DNA of 64,000 bases from Aliamphritea hakodatensis (lineage in GTDB: Bacteria > Pseudomonadota > Gammaproteobacteria > Pseudomonadales > Balneatricaceae). Positions 44,917 to 53,600 of the stretch are shown here, piece after piece; positions within the stretch are counted from its first letter, which is position 1, and every line of letters begins with the position of its first letter. The translations under genes and the position numbers were made by a program. The notes beneath the pieces were generated by a model. The model had not been told where the DNA came from. It made no database searches and was given only the letters and a program-made list of their open reading frames with translations. The stretch is taken from NCBI RefSeq assembly GCF_024347195.1, contig NZ_AP025281.1:1302001-1366000 (forward strand), written 5' to 3'.

Positions 44917-46767
44917 TCAGTAAGGCTGTTTACGCTTGGCATCCTGATAATCTGTATGTGCCCGGTTCACGCTGTCGCGGGCAGACACTTCAGGCACTGC
45001 AACATCCCACCAGTACCCGCCTTCTGAGGTGCAGTACGGATCGGTGTCCAGGGTAATAACGTATGATTGTTCTGCGTCGCGGGCACGCAGCATCGCTCTT
45101 TCCAGTTCTCTGATGCCGGTGACTTTTTCAGCCAGGGCGCCCATGGCCTGGGCATGGCCGGCAAAGTCCAGTTTAGGGGCACCCTGTTCGGTGCTCTGGC
45201 AATTTTCCAGCAGGTTGTTAAATGCCGCGCCGCCGGTGGCGTTTTGCAGACGGTTGATGCAGCCAAAACCCCGGTTGTCCAGAACAATTACGATGATTTT
45301 CAGGCCGAGCATCACGCTGGTGGCCAGTTCTGAGTTAAGCATCATGTAGGAGCCGTCGCCGACAACCACGATCACCTCACGTTCCGGGCTGGCCATCTTG
45401 ACGCCCATGCCGCCGGCAATTTCATATCCCATGCAGGAGTAGCCATATTCCAGGTGATAGCCCTTCTGATGGTCGGTGCGCCACAGTTTGTGTAACTCTC
45501 CCGGTAAACCTCCGGCGGCGCAGACGATGACGTCTTCCGGACTGCCTGCACGTTTGACTGCTCCCAGTACCTGAGCGTCGGAAGGCAGGCCGGTGTGTGT
45601 TTCTATGCCTTCTGCGGCGGTTACTGTGTCGTAATAAGCGTTCCATTCAGCAATTGCCTGCTGGCCGGTTTGCAGCCAGTGGTGGCCGGCTTGCCAGCTT
45701 TGCAGCTGATCACTGAGCATATGCAGACCCAGCCGCGCATCGGTCACCAGAGGCTGGGCGTTATGTTTGATGGCGTCAAAGCCGGCGACATTCAGCTGGA
45801 TCAGCGGCTTATCGCTGAACAGGGTACGGGAGGCGGTAGTGAAATCTTGTAAGCGGGTGCCGACCGCCAGAATAAGATCGGCTTCGTCGGCCATTTTGTT
45901 GGCGGCAGCGGCACCGGTCACGCCAATCGCACCCACATAGTTGGGATGGTCCCAGGCCAGTGCACCTTTGCCTGCCTGGGTTTCAGCTACCGGGATATTG
46001 TGTTGTTCAGCGAATTGCTGCAGTCGCTGGCAGGCGTCGGAATAGTGCACCCCGCCACCGGCAACCAGCAGCGGCTGTTTTGCCTGTTGCAGCGCTTTAA
46101 CAGCATCCGCCAGTTCCTGACTATCCGCTGGCTGACGGCGCAGGCGGTGGACTTTCAGGGCAAAAAAACTTTCCGGGTAGTCGTATGCTTCAGCCTGTAC
46201 ATCCTGACTCAGCGCCAGGGTGACCGGGCCGCATTCAGCCGGGTCAGTCAGTACCCGCAGTGCCTGTGGCAGGCTGGTAATGATCTGTTCCGGGCGGGTG
46301 ATGCGGTCGAAGTAGCGGGAAACCGGCCGGAAACAGTCGTTGGTGGAAATGCCCGGGTCGGTGAAGTTTTCAAGCTGTTGCAGAACCGGATCAGGGGTGC
46401 GGTTGGCAAAGGTGTCCCCCGGCAGGAAGAGGACCGGCAGGCGGTTTACATGGGCCAGCGCGGCGGCGGTGACCATGTTGGCAGCGCCGGGGCCGATTGA
46501 GGTGGTACAGGCCATCATCCGCTGGCGGTTGTTTGCCTTGGCATAGGCGATGGCGGCATGGGCCATTCCCTGTTCATTATGGGCACGCAGGGTGGGCAGT
46601 TGTTCACGTACCTGATACAGGGCTTCCCCGAGCCCGGCGACGTTACCGTGGCCAAAAATCGCGAACACGCCGGCAAACAGGGGCTGCAGCTGGCCATTGA
46701 TTTCAGTGTGCTGGGCGGCCAGATACTTTACCAGTGCCTGGGCCATCGTCAGACGGATGGTGCTCAT
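44917..46767 (-). CDS. iolD: 3D-(3,5/4)-trihydroxycyclohexane-1,2-dione hydrolase IolD
   Basis: A 616-residue thiamine-diphosphate enzyme. The N-terminal Pyr domain includes GNVAGLGEALYQ and the TSIGPGAANMVTAAALAHVN stretch. A central domain with LLVAGGGVHYSDAC follows, then the PP domain with the ThDP/Mg2+ motif VVVGDGSYMMLNSELATSVM and GCINRLQ. It opens the cyclitol ring to 5-deoxyglucuronate. It follows iolC by 36 bases in the same direction. Confidence 0.96.
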   Translation of the reverse strand: MSTIRLTMAQALVKYLAAQHTEINGQLQPLFAGVFAIFGHGNVAGLGEALYQVREQLPTLRAHNEQGMAHAAIAYAKANNRQRMMACTTSIGPGAANMVTAAALAHVNRLPVLFLPGDTFANRTPDPVLQQLENFTDPGISTNDCFRPVSRYFDRITRPEQIITSLPQALRVLTDPAECGPVTLALSQDVQAEAYDYPESFFALKVHRLRRQPADSQELADAVKALQQAKQPLLVAGGGVHYSDACQRLQQFAEQHNIPVAETQAGKGALAWDHPNYVGAIGVTGAAAANKMADEADLILAVGTRLQDFTTASRTLFSDKPLIQLNVAGFDAIKHNAQPLVTDARLGLHMLSDQLQSWQAGHHWLQTGQQAIAEWNAYYDTVTAAEGIETHTGLPSDAQVLGAVKRAGSPEDVIVCAAGGLPGELHKLWRTDHQKGYHLEYGYSCMGYEIAGGMGVKMASPEREVIVVVGDGSYMMLNSELATSVMLGLKIIVIVLDNRGFGCINRLQNATGGAAFNNLLENCQSTEQGAPKLDFAGHAQAMGALAEKVTGIRELERAMLRARDAEQSYVITLDTDPYCTSEGGYWWDVAVPEVSARDSVNRAHTDYQDAKRKQPY

Positions 46768-46803
46768 ATGTGTATTCCTAATGCTGTCAGTTAACCGGTC
46801 TTG

Positions 46804-48723
46804 TCAGACCGGTGCTTTGCGGTTCCGCCAGAAACCGATCAGTTCTACATAGTTGGCGGCCACCGCATCAATCAGTTGCTGGTCGTTAATGTCGCCGTTT
46901 AACCACTGGCGGCTGGGCTGCACAAACAGGGTCCGGCCTACGGTGAAACCTTTACAGATATCGAAGCCTGCGGCCTGATCAAAGCCCGCCTGCAGTTCTG
47001 CGGCCGGTGCATCAAGGCCGAGCATAACGACGCCGCGGCAGTGAGGGGAGCGGCTGGCAATCAGGTCACTGACTTTCTGCCAGGCGTTACGGGACATACA
47101 GGGCAGTTTCCACCAGTCCGGGCGGATGCCTAAGTTGAACATACGCTGCAGGGCGTTGGCCAGGGTGTCGTCAGTGACCGGGCTGTCCTTCGGCGGAATG
47201 ATTTCCAGCAACAGTTCATGGCCGCTGTTACAGCAGGCCCGGTAAAGTTCCTGGGCCTGACGTTCCTGTTGCAGACGCAGTTCATGACTATCCTCCGGGT
47301 TATAGAAGATCAGGCATTTAACCACGTGTTCCCGGGGCCAGGTTTTCAGACGGTCACCGATGCTGCGGCCACCTTCCAGCTCAATTGGCCGGGATGAGGG
47401 CAGCTCAACTGGACGGCCGATCCACCAACCGCGGCCGGTAATGTCATTGAGGGCATCCTGACCATAGGTATCGTCGATCAGTACGCCGATATTGTCTTCC
47501 AGTCCGGCAGTCAGGGCGCCTTTTTCAGCGGCTTTTACCAGTAACTGCTTAAGGTAGGTAATGTGTGAGGGATCGGCACCGGTGTCACGGGCCAGATCGA
47601 AGAACTGGCGGCGATGATCGAATGCCAGACCACAGATTTCCTGCCACTGTTTCGGGTTCCGGGTGGTTACCCGGTGCAGGTAGTTGAGTTCGTCATCAAG
47701 GTCCGGACGGGGAATATCTGCTGAGTTGGCAATGTAGTAATCCAGTTCTTCGGCTGACGGAATCGCCGGCGCGCAGCCGTGGCGGGAGACCACCAGCGCG
47801 CCACAGGCATTGGCGTAGGTACAGCATTGCTGATAGCTTTCCCCTCTCAGCCAGCCCCGCAGGAAACCGGATATAAATGCATCTCCGGCACCCAGTACAT
47901 TCAGCACATCGACTCTGACGCCGGTGAAAACGTCAAAATCATCGGTGCTGGCGGGAATCTTTCCGTCCAGTACGGTACAGCCCAGCGGGCCCAGCTTGAG
48001 CACAATGGTTGCGTCGCTCAGGCTGCGGATTGTGCGCAACGCGGTGAGGGTGTCTGTGCTGCCGCCGGCGATGTGTATTTCTTCTTCGGTCCCGACGATC
48101 AGGTCGCAGTCCGGCAGAATGGTTTGCAGGTGAGCAGATACGCTGTCATCGGAAATAAAACGGGTTTCGCCGTCACCGGGAGTGGTCAGGCCCCACAGAA
48201 CCGGTCGGTAGTCGATATCAACGATTACTTTAGTGCCGGCCTGTTTGGCACAGGCAATTGCCTGTTTGCTGGCTGCACAGGTTTGCGGGGTGGAAAAATG
48301 AGTGCCTGTGATCAGCAGAGCCTGGCTGGAGGCGATAAATTCCGGTGAGATATCTTCGGCACGGATTGCCATATCGGCGCAGTCTCTGCGGTAGAAGATC
48401 AGCGGAAAGGTCTCCTGATCTTTAATGCCGAGGATTACCAGCCCGGTGAGCCGTTCCGGGTCGGTGGTAATCTGGCTGACATCAACACCGCCGCGGGCCA
48501 GCTCTTCAGTGACAAAGCGGCCCATGTGTTCGTTGCCCACCCGGGTAAGCATGGCTGACTTCAGCCCCAGACGGGCGGTACCGAAGGCAATGTTCCCTGA
48601 GGAGCCACCCAGATATTTGGCAAAGCCGGACATATCTTCCAGCCGGCTGCCAACCTGTTCACCATACAGGTCGACTGCCGCCCGGCCCAGACAGATGACA
48701 TCCAGTGTTTTTTCATGACTCAT
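46804..48723 (-). CDS. iolC: 5-dehydro-2-deoxygluconokinase fused to DUF2090 aldolase-like domain
   Basis: A 639-residue fusion. Residues 1-330 are a PfkB-family kinase: CLGRAAVDLYGEQVGSRLED, YLGGSSGNIAF, and the catalytic NVLGAGDAFISGFLRG. Residues about 340-635 are DUF2090, a TIM-barrel domain related to class I aldolases (CLIFYNPEDSHELRLQQERQ; MLGLDAPAAELQAGF; FTVGRTLF). The kinase makes 5-dehydro-2-deoxygluconate-6-phosphate, and the second domain probably cleaves it as IolJ does. No separate iolJ is in this window, in line with that idea. Confidence 0.93.
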   Translation of the reverse strand: MSHEKTLDVICLGRAAVDLYGEQVGSRLEDMSGFAKYLGGSSGNIAFGTARLGLKSAMLTRVGNEHMGRFVTEELARGGVDVSQITTDPERLTGLVILGIKDQETFPLIFYRRDCADMAIRAEDISPEFIASSQALLITGTHFSTPQTCAASKQAIACAKQAGTKVIVDIDYRPVLWGLTTPGDGETRFISDDSVSAHLQTILPDCDLIVGTEEEIHIAGGSTDTLTALRTIRSLSDATIVLKLGPLGCTVLDGKIPASTDDFDVFTGVRVDVLNVLGAGDAFISGFLRGWLRGESYQQCCTYANACGALVVSRHGCAPAIPSAEELDYYIANSADIPRPDLDDELNYLHRVTTRNPKQWQEICGLAFDHRRQFFDLARDTGADPSHITYLKQLLVKAAEKGALTAGLEDNIGVLIDDTYGQDALNDITGRGWWIGRPVELPSSRPIELEGGRSIGDRLKTWPREHVVKCLIFYNPEDSHELRLQQERQAQELYRACCNSGHELLLEIIPPKDSPVTDDTLANALQRMFNLGIRPDWWKLPCMSRNAWQKVSDLIASRSPHCRGVVMLGLDAPAAELQAGFDQAAGFDICKGFTVGRTLFVQPSRQWLNGDINDQQLIDAVAANYVELIGFWRNRKAPV

Positions 48724-48798
48724 AGGTGTAAAGCTCCTCAGTGCCCGAATACAGCGGGCGACAAAAAATGGTATTGATCCCGGTGTACCGGGCTGTTG

Positions 48799-49932
48799 TT
48801 ATTCGTGTCTGTTCAGTGTGATCCAGCGACCTTCAGCGTGTGACTGCTCGACTGCATCCTGCAGACGGTTTACTTCATAAGCGGCACGAAAATCCGGCCA
48901 CATGGGTTTATTGGCCAGAACCCCTTCGATCAGATCCCGGACTTCCACCGCCTTCATGTCGTTGAAGCCCAGGCCATGGCCGGCGCTTACACAGAAGTGT
49001 GCATAATCAGGATGTTCCGGCCCGGTAAGAATCCGCCGGAAGCCCTGCCGGTTACTGGCGTCGTCAGCCGTGTAAAGTTGCAGCTCTGAAAGGCGTTCCT
49101 GATCGTAAATCAGGCTGCCCCGGGTACCTGTGACTTCAAACCAGAGGCCATTTTTACGGCCCCAGGCAATCCGGGAGGATTCCAGTGTCCCTATGGCACC
49201 GTTGGCAAAGCGCACCATCATGTGTACCTGATCATCATTTTCTACCGTGCCGGTGCGGCCCGGCTGATCCGGGACTGGCCGCTGCTGGTGGACCGTTTGC
49301 AGGTCCGCACACACCTGAGTAATTGGGGAAACCAGGAATTCCGCCATATTAATAATGTGGGAACCCATGTCGCCCAGGGTACCGGAGCCGGAAAATTCCC
49401 GCTGTAAGCGCCAGGTAAAGGGTAATTGTTCATCGGCCAGGTAATCTTCATTGAAGGTGCCGCGAAAGTGCACGACTTCGCCGATCTCGCCGTTGCTGAT
49501 GATTTCTTTTGCCAGCTGAACCGTTGGGTTTTTCATATAGTTAAAACCGACCAGGGTTTTAACGCCGGCTGCTTCTGCCGCTTCGGTCATTTCCAGCGCA
49601 TCGGCGGCATTCAGGGCCAGCGGTTTTTCCGAGTAGACATGCTTACCGGCTGCGATGGCCGCCAGTGCCATATCTTTGTGCAGGAAGTTGGGTGCGCAGA
49701 TATCAACCACATCAATGGCCGGATCACTGACCAGTGTTTTCCAGTCGCCAGTGGAACGGTTAAAGCCAAACTCTCCGGCCTTGGCTGCTGCCAGTTGAGG
49801 GTCGACTTCTGCCAGCATCTCGCAGACGATTTCTCCGCTAAGGGGAAAAACGGCCGAGGCTGTTTTATAGGCAATCGCATGGGCTTTGCCCATGTAACCT
49901 GTGCCGATAAGTCCGATGCGAACCTGTTTCAT
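48799..49932 (-). CDS. Gfo/Idh/MocA family dehydrogenase in the inositol operon
   Basis: A 377-residue NAD(P)-dependent oxidoreductase. It has the Rossmann motif IGLIGTGYMGKAHAIAYKTA, the conserved SEKPLALNAADA with the catalytic lysine of EKP, and GTLGDMGSHIINMAEFL in the second domain. It probably oxidises an inositol isomer such as scyllo-inositol or an epimer, because a distinct IolG-like enzyme is encoded at 54491. It lies between the ABC ATPase gene and iolC in one run. Confidence 0.85.
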   Translation of the reverse strand: MKQVRIGLIGTGYMGKAHAIAYKTASAVFPLSGEIVCEMLAEVDPQLAAAKAGEFGFNRSTGDWKTLVSDPAIDVVDICAPNFLHKDMALAAIAAGKHVYSEKPLALNAADALEMTEAAEAAGVKTLVGFNYMKNPTVQLAKEIISNGEIGEVVHFRGTFNEDYLADEQLPFTWRLQREFSGSGTLGDMGSHIINMAEFLVSPITQVCADLQTVHQQRPVPDQPGRTGTVENDDQVHMMVRFANGAIGTLESSRIAWGRKNGLWFEVTGTRGSLIYDQERLSELQLYTADDASNRQGFRRILTGPEHPDYAHFCVSAGHGLGFNDMKAVEVRDLIEGVLANKPMWPDFRAAYEVNRLQDAVEQSHAEGRWITLNRHE

Positions 49933-49980
49933 ATAGCGTGTTCTCTCATGGTTGCAGAAAACTGCAACAAACTGTTTTTA

Positions 49981-50835
49981 TCAGTGATGGGCGTTCTGTG
50001 CTGCTGAGGCTGCTTCAAAGGCACTGCTTTCGCCTGCTTTGGCGGCTGCATCTGTGCGGGTAAATTCCGCCAATTCACTTTCCAGATCTTCCAGTTCCTG
50101 CCCTCCGGCCATCATTTCCAGAATTTCTTCACGGGAGACATCTTCTTTCAGCCAGGAGCCTAAACTCTTACCCCGGTTGAGCAGAGTGAAGCGGTCGGCA
50201 ATGGGGTAAGCATGATGTACATTGTGGGTAATCAGGATGACCGCCAGACCACGGGCCCGGGCCCGGGCGACTACTTTCAGAACGTTGGCAGACTGTTTTA
50301 CCCCCAGAGCGGCGGTCGGTTCATCAAGGATCAGGACTTTGGCACCGAAGTGAATCGCCCGGGCAATGGCCAGACACTGGCGCTCACCGCCGGACATGGT
50401 GCCTATCGGATGTTCCGGGTCGCGGACATCAATGCCCATTTCTGCAAGTCCCGCACGGGCGATTTCGTTGGCCCGTTTGGTATCAAACACACTGAACGGG
50501 CCGATCTTTTTGGTCAGTTCCCGGCCCATAAAGAAGTTACGGGTGACGCTCATCAGCGGGACCAGTGCCAGATCCTGATAAACGGTGGCAATACCGGCAT
50601 CCAGCGCATCCTTGGGGGATTCAAATTCAGTGGCCTGACCGTCCAGCAAAAATTCACCTTCTGAGGGCTTGTGTACCCCGGCCAGGGTTTTGATCAGGGT
50701 GGATTTACCCGCTCCGTTATCTCCGAGAAGGCAGTGAACTTCTCCGAGCTTTACCTTCATGTCGATGTCTTTCAGGGCAATGACTGAACCGAAGTAACGG
50801 CTGACCTTCTTCAGTTCCAGTATGTAATCGCTCAT
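49981..50835 (-). CDS. Sugar/inositol ABC transporter ATP-binding protein
   Basis: A 284-residue ABC ATPase with Walker A LLGDNGAGKST, signature MSGGERQCLAIARAIHFGAK and Walker B VLILDEPTAALGVKQS. It has a single nucleotide-binding domain, like FrcA of fructose importers, and differs from the usual double-domain sugar ATPases. The C-terminal tail is alanine-rich (AAAKAGESSAFEAASAAQNA). With the permease upstream and the divergent binding protein it should form an inositol importer. Confidence 0.9.
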   Translation of the reverse strand: MSDYILELKKVSRYFGSVIALKDIDMKVKLGEVHCLLGDNGAGKSTLIKTLAGVHKPSEGEFLLDGQATEFESPKDALDAGIATVYQDLALVPLMSVTRNFFMGRELTKKIGPFSVFDTKRANEIARAGLAEMGIDVRDPEHPIGTMSGGERQCLAIARAIHFGAKVLILDEPTAALGVKQSANVLKVVARARARGLAVILITHNVHHAYPIADRFTLLNRGKSLGSWLKEDVSREEILEMMAGGQELEDLESELAEFTRTDAAAKAGESSAFEAASAAQNAHH

Positions 50836-50874
50836 TGTGCTGCTCCTAATATGTTTCAGTCCGTGTCAGTTCAG

Positions 50875-52005
50875 TTACCGTGCGCCGGTTACTTTTTTAC
50901 GAATGAAGTTGTTGAACAGCACTGCAATCAGCAGCATGACCCCAAGGAATACCCGGAACCAGTCCGAGTCAATGCCGGTGAAGAAGATGCCCATCTGCAC
51001 CACGCCGAATATAAGCGCACCGAAACAGGCACCGATCACGGAGCCGTATCCGCCGGTGAGCAGCGCTCCGCCGATTACTGCGGCAATAATGGCTTCAAAT
51101 TCTTTCAGCAGGCCGCGGTCTGCAGCAGCAGAGCCGAATTCGAATACCTGACAGGCAGCGAATACGGTGGCACAGAAAGCGGTGAACATGAAGAGCATGA
51201 TTTTTACCCGGTCGGTGGGTACCCCGACGTTCTTAGCGGCTTTTGCATCGCCGCCGGAGGCGAAAATCCAGTTACCGAAACGGGTGCGCAGCAGGACAAA
51301 AGAACAGATAACCGTCAGCAACAGCCACCAGACGATGACCATGGGGATACCTGTTACGATCGGTGTGCCGTCGGCATAGACTTCTATCCAGCCGTTTGTT
51401 CCCAGCCAGCTAAACAGGCTTGTGCCTATCTGGCCGCCGAAAGCAGCCGCGAGAATATCGCCTTCGGCGACTTCAGAAACACCGGACACAATGGTTTTGT
51501 TGGTAAACAGAATAGACAGGGCAATGGTCAGTCCGCGAAGAATAAACAGGAATGCCAGCGAGACAATAAATGAAGGCAGGCCGGTTTTTACCACGATATA
51601 GCCGTTAATAAAGCCGATGAGCATGGCGCCGGCGAAGGCAAACAGGATTGCTGTCCAGACCGGCCAGCCCCAGTACAGGGCGGGAATGGAGATCATCATG
51701 CCGGCGAAGCCGATCATTGAACCGATCGACAGATCGAATTCTCCGGCAATCATCAGCAGGCAGGCACCAATGGCAAGAATGCCAAGCTGCGCTGAGACGG
51801 TTGTCCAGTTCATGATGCCGTCGGCATTAAACATGCCGGAGTCACCGGCAACGATGGCGAAGAATATGAACATCAGAATCGCGCCTGAAACTGAACCCAG
51901 CTCAGGGCGGGTAAGCAGTTTTTTTAATGAGGATTCTGTACGTATCCGTTCGTCCCGGGGGGGGCTCTTCTGCGCTTGCTGCGCGGGTGTGGTCATTGTG
52001 GACAT
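50875..52005 (-). CDS. Sugar/inositol ABC transporter permease
   Basis: A 376-residue permease of the ribose/xylose type with nine or ten hydrophobic segments. Family motifs include GEFDLSIGSMIGFAGM, the region GNWIFASGGDAKAAKNVGVP and AAVIGGALLTGGYGSVIG. The long polar N-terminus (about 35 residues) is cytoplasmic. It is the first gene of the leftward inositol operon, so its promoter is in the 412-bp gap shared with the binding-protein gene. Confidence 0.92.
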   Translation of the reverse strand: MSTMTTPAQQAQKSPPRDERIRTESSLKKLLTRPELGSVSGAILMFIFFAIVAGDSGMFNADGIMNWTTVSAQLGILAIGACLLMIAGEFDLSIGSMIGFAGMMISIPALYWGWPVWTAILFAFAGAMLIGFINGYIVVKTGLPSFIVSLAFLFILRGLTIALSILFTNKTIVSGVSEVAEGDILAAAFGGQIGTSLFSWLGTNGWIEVYADGTPIVTGIPMVIVWWLLLTVICSFVLLRTRFGNWIFASGGDAKAAKNVGVPTDRVKIMLFMFTAFCATVFAACQVFEFGSAAADRGLLKEFEAIIAAVIGGALLTGGYGSVIGACFGALIFGVVQMGIFFTGIDSDWFRVFLGVMLLIAVLFNNFIRKKVTGAR

Positions 52006-52137
52006 AGCTTAGTTAACCTGTTTTTTTTCAGATCTGTTTTCCGGCTGGAATCGCAGATCATTTTTATTTTTTGTCGTTACAGCAACCGTTCTGTACAGGC
52101 AGTACGGTTGAATGGTCAGACAGGTCTGGAATGACGA

Positions 52138-52153
52138 TAGAATAAAAATTCTA
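52138..52153. promoter_or_regulatory. Candidate inositol-regulator operator 1
   Basis: TAGAAT-AAAA-ATTCTA is a perfect palindrome. It contains AGAA-N6-TTCT, one base per arm away from the GGAA-N6-TTCC motif described for RpiR-type IolR regulators. It is on the permease side of the divergent gap. Confidence 0.55.
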
Positions 52154-52304
52154 TTTTTGCAATTAAGTGGAATGAAAATTTTTTAATGTTATGTTTTTTG
52201 CATTAAGTGTGTTCTTGCGGCCGGTCAGAAATCTGCAAGTTACGCGGCGCGGTTGTGGCATTTTTCTGCTTGACAAGATGAACGGGAAAGCTCATTTTAA
52301 AAAA

Positions 52305-52320
52305 TAGAACAAATGTTCTA
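52305..52320. promoter_or_regulatory. Candidate inositol-regulator operator 2
   Basis: TAGAAC-AAAT-GTTCTA is a perfect palindrome with the same layout as operator 1. It lies about 100 bases before the binding-protein start codon. Confidence 0.6.
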
Positions 52321-52417
52321 TCAAATTAAAAATAAGAATATCAGGTTTGGATGAGTGAAGTGACCGGGGCGTCATAACCGGCAAAGACTTTGCAATATGC
52401 TGAGCCAGGAGGCGAAA

Positions 52418-53380
52418 ATGAAAAAGCTACTTACTACCACGAAGGCCTTCGTGTTTGCAGGCCTGGCAACCGCCGGTGCCATGATGACACCTTTTACTGC
52501 TGTACAGGCTGCCGATGAGCGATTCGTGCTGGTGAGCCATGCTGATGACTCTGATTCCTGGTGGAATACCATCAAGAACGCCATCAAAGAGGCGGGTGAT
52601 CAGGTAGGGGCAAAGGTTGAATACCGTAATCCACCAACCGGCGATCTGGCTGATATGGCCCGGATTGTTGAGCAGGCCGTTGCCTCTAATCCGGATGGCC
52701 TGATTGTGACGATTGCAGATTATGACGTACTGCGCGGTCCGATCGGTAAAGCGGTTAAAAAGGGCATCCCGGTCATTACCATTAACTCGGGTACCCAGCA
52801 GCAGTCTGAAAAACTGGGTGCATTACTGCATGTCGGTCAGCCTGAATATGATGCCGGTTTTGGTGCCGGTAAGCGTGCTAAAGCTGAAGGTGTGAAGAGC
52901 TTTGTATGTGTGAATCATTACATCGAAAACCCGGCCTCTGTTGAGCGTTGTCAGGGGTTTGCTGATGCACTGGGTGTTGAGCTGGGCAGCCAGATGATTG
53001 ATGTGGGTAAAGATCCGTCTGAAATCGAAAAGAAGGTGCAGGCATATTTACGTCGCAATGATGATACCGGTGCCGTCCTGACATTGGGGCCGACGTCTGC
53101 CCATCCGACACTGCGGGCACTTGAGAAAACCCGTAAGGCGGGCAACATCTATTTCGGTACTTTTGACCTGAGTTCTGAAATTGCCGGGGCGATTAAGTCA
53201 GAGGTAATTGATTTTGCAATTGATCAGCAGCCGTATCTGCAGGGCTATGTACCGGTTATGACGCTGGCGCTGTACAGCCGTTACGGGATTGCGCCGTCTA
53301 ACCATATCAACTCCGGCCCGGGTTTTATCACTAAAGATAATATCCTGCAGGTTGAGAAACTGGCCGGTGAAGTCCGTTAA
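52418..53380 (+). CDS. Sugar/inositol ABC transporter periplasmic binding protein
   Basis: A 320-residue type I periplasmic binding protein of the ribose-binding family. A Sec signal peptide (MKKLLTTTKAFVFAGLATAG, cleavage near VQAADERF) is followed by the typical DSDSWWNTIKNAIKEAGDQV and SNPDGLIVTIADYD. ATG 52418 with a perfect AGGAGG site is chosen; an upstream ATG at 52397 would put that site inside the gene. It is divergent from its permease and ATPase genes and would deliver inositol or a related cyclitol. Confidence 0.92.
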   Translation: MKKLLTTTKAFVFAGLATAGAMMTPFTAVQAADERFVLVSHADDSDSWWNTIKNAIKEAGDQVGAKVEYRNPPTGDLADMARIVEQAVASNPDGLIVTIADYDVLRGPIGKAVKKGIPVITINSGTQQQSEKLGALLHVGQPEYDAGFGAGKRAKAEGVKSFVCVNHYIENPASVERCQGFADALGVELGSQMIDVGKDPSEIEKKVQAYLRRNDDTGAVLTLGPTSAHPTLRALEKTRKAGNIYFGTFDLSSEIAGAIKSEVIDFAIDQQPYLQGYVPVMTLALYSRYGIAPSNHINSGPGFITKDNILQVEKLAGEVR

Positions 53381-53468
53381 CGGTTTACCTCTAATATGAA
53401 CAGATAAGGATGTCGTGACGTATCACAAAGTAGTCAGAATGCAGGTATACGCCGCCATGGAATGGTGC

Positions 53469-53502
53469 GCAGCCGGGGATCACGGCCCCGGTTGCGGTTT
53501 TT
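53469..53502 (+). terminator. Terminator after the binding-protein gene
   Basis: GCAGCCGGGG (53469-53478) pairs with CCCCGGTTGC (53486-53495) with one G-T pair and a seven-base loop, followed by GGTTTTTG. It separates the binding-protein transcript from the regulator gene. Confidence 0.8.
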
Positions 53503-53528
53503 GTGTTAAGCCAGTGATTAACTGATTT

Positions 53529-53544
53529 TGGAAAATTTATTCCA
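53529..53544. promoter_or_regulatory. Candidate operator before the RpiR-type regulator
   Basis: TGGAAAATTTATTCCA contains GGAA-AATTTA-TTCC, an exact fit to the GGAA-N6-TTCC motif known for RpiR-type IolR in alphaproteobacteria. It is 57 bases before the regulator start, suggesting autoregulation and control of iolG-iolB. Confidence 0.7.
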
Positions 53545-53566
53545 TTTTCCTCAGGGTTGAGGAAAA
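53545..53566. promoter_or_regulatory. Second inverted repeat before the regulator
   Basis: Arms TTTTCCTCA and TGAGGAAAA form a perfect 9-bp inverted repeat with a four-base centre, directly next to the GGAA-N6-TTCC site. It may be a second binding site or an RNA hairpin in the leader. Confidence 0.5.
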
Positions 53567-53600
53567 ATATGCAGCCTGAGTCCTGTGAGTGAGAGCGATT

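Larger units (their letters stand above)
52006..52417. other. Divergent control region of the inositol transporter genes
   Basis: This 412-bp AT-rich gap lies between the permease gene and the binding-protein gene. It carries two related palindromes (52138-52153 and 52305-52320) that fit operators of the RpiR-type regulator at 53601, and a GGAATGAAAATTTT half-match near 52169. No gene is seen in it. Confidence 0.6.
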
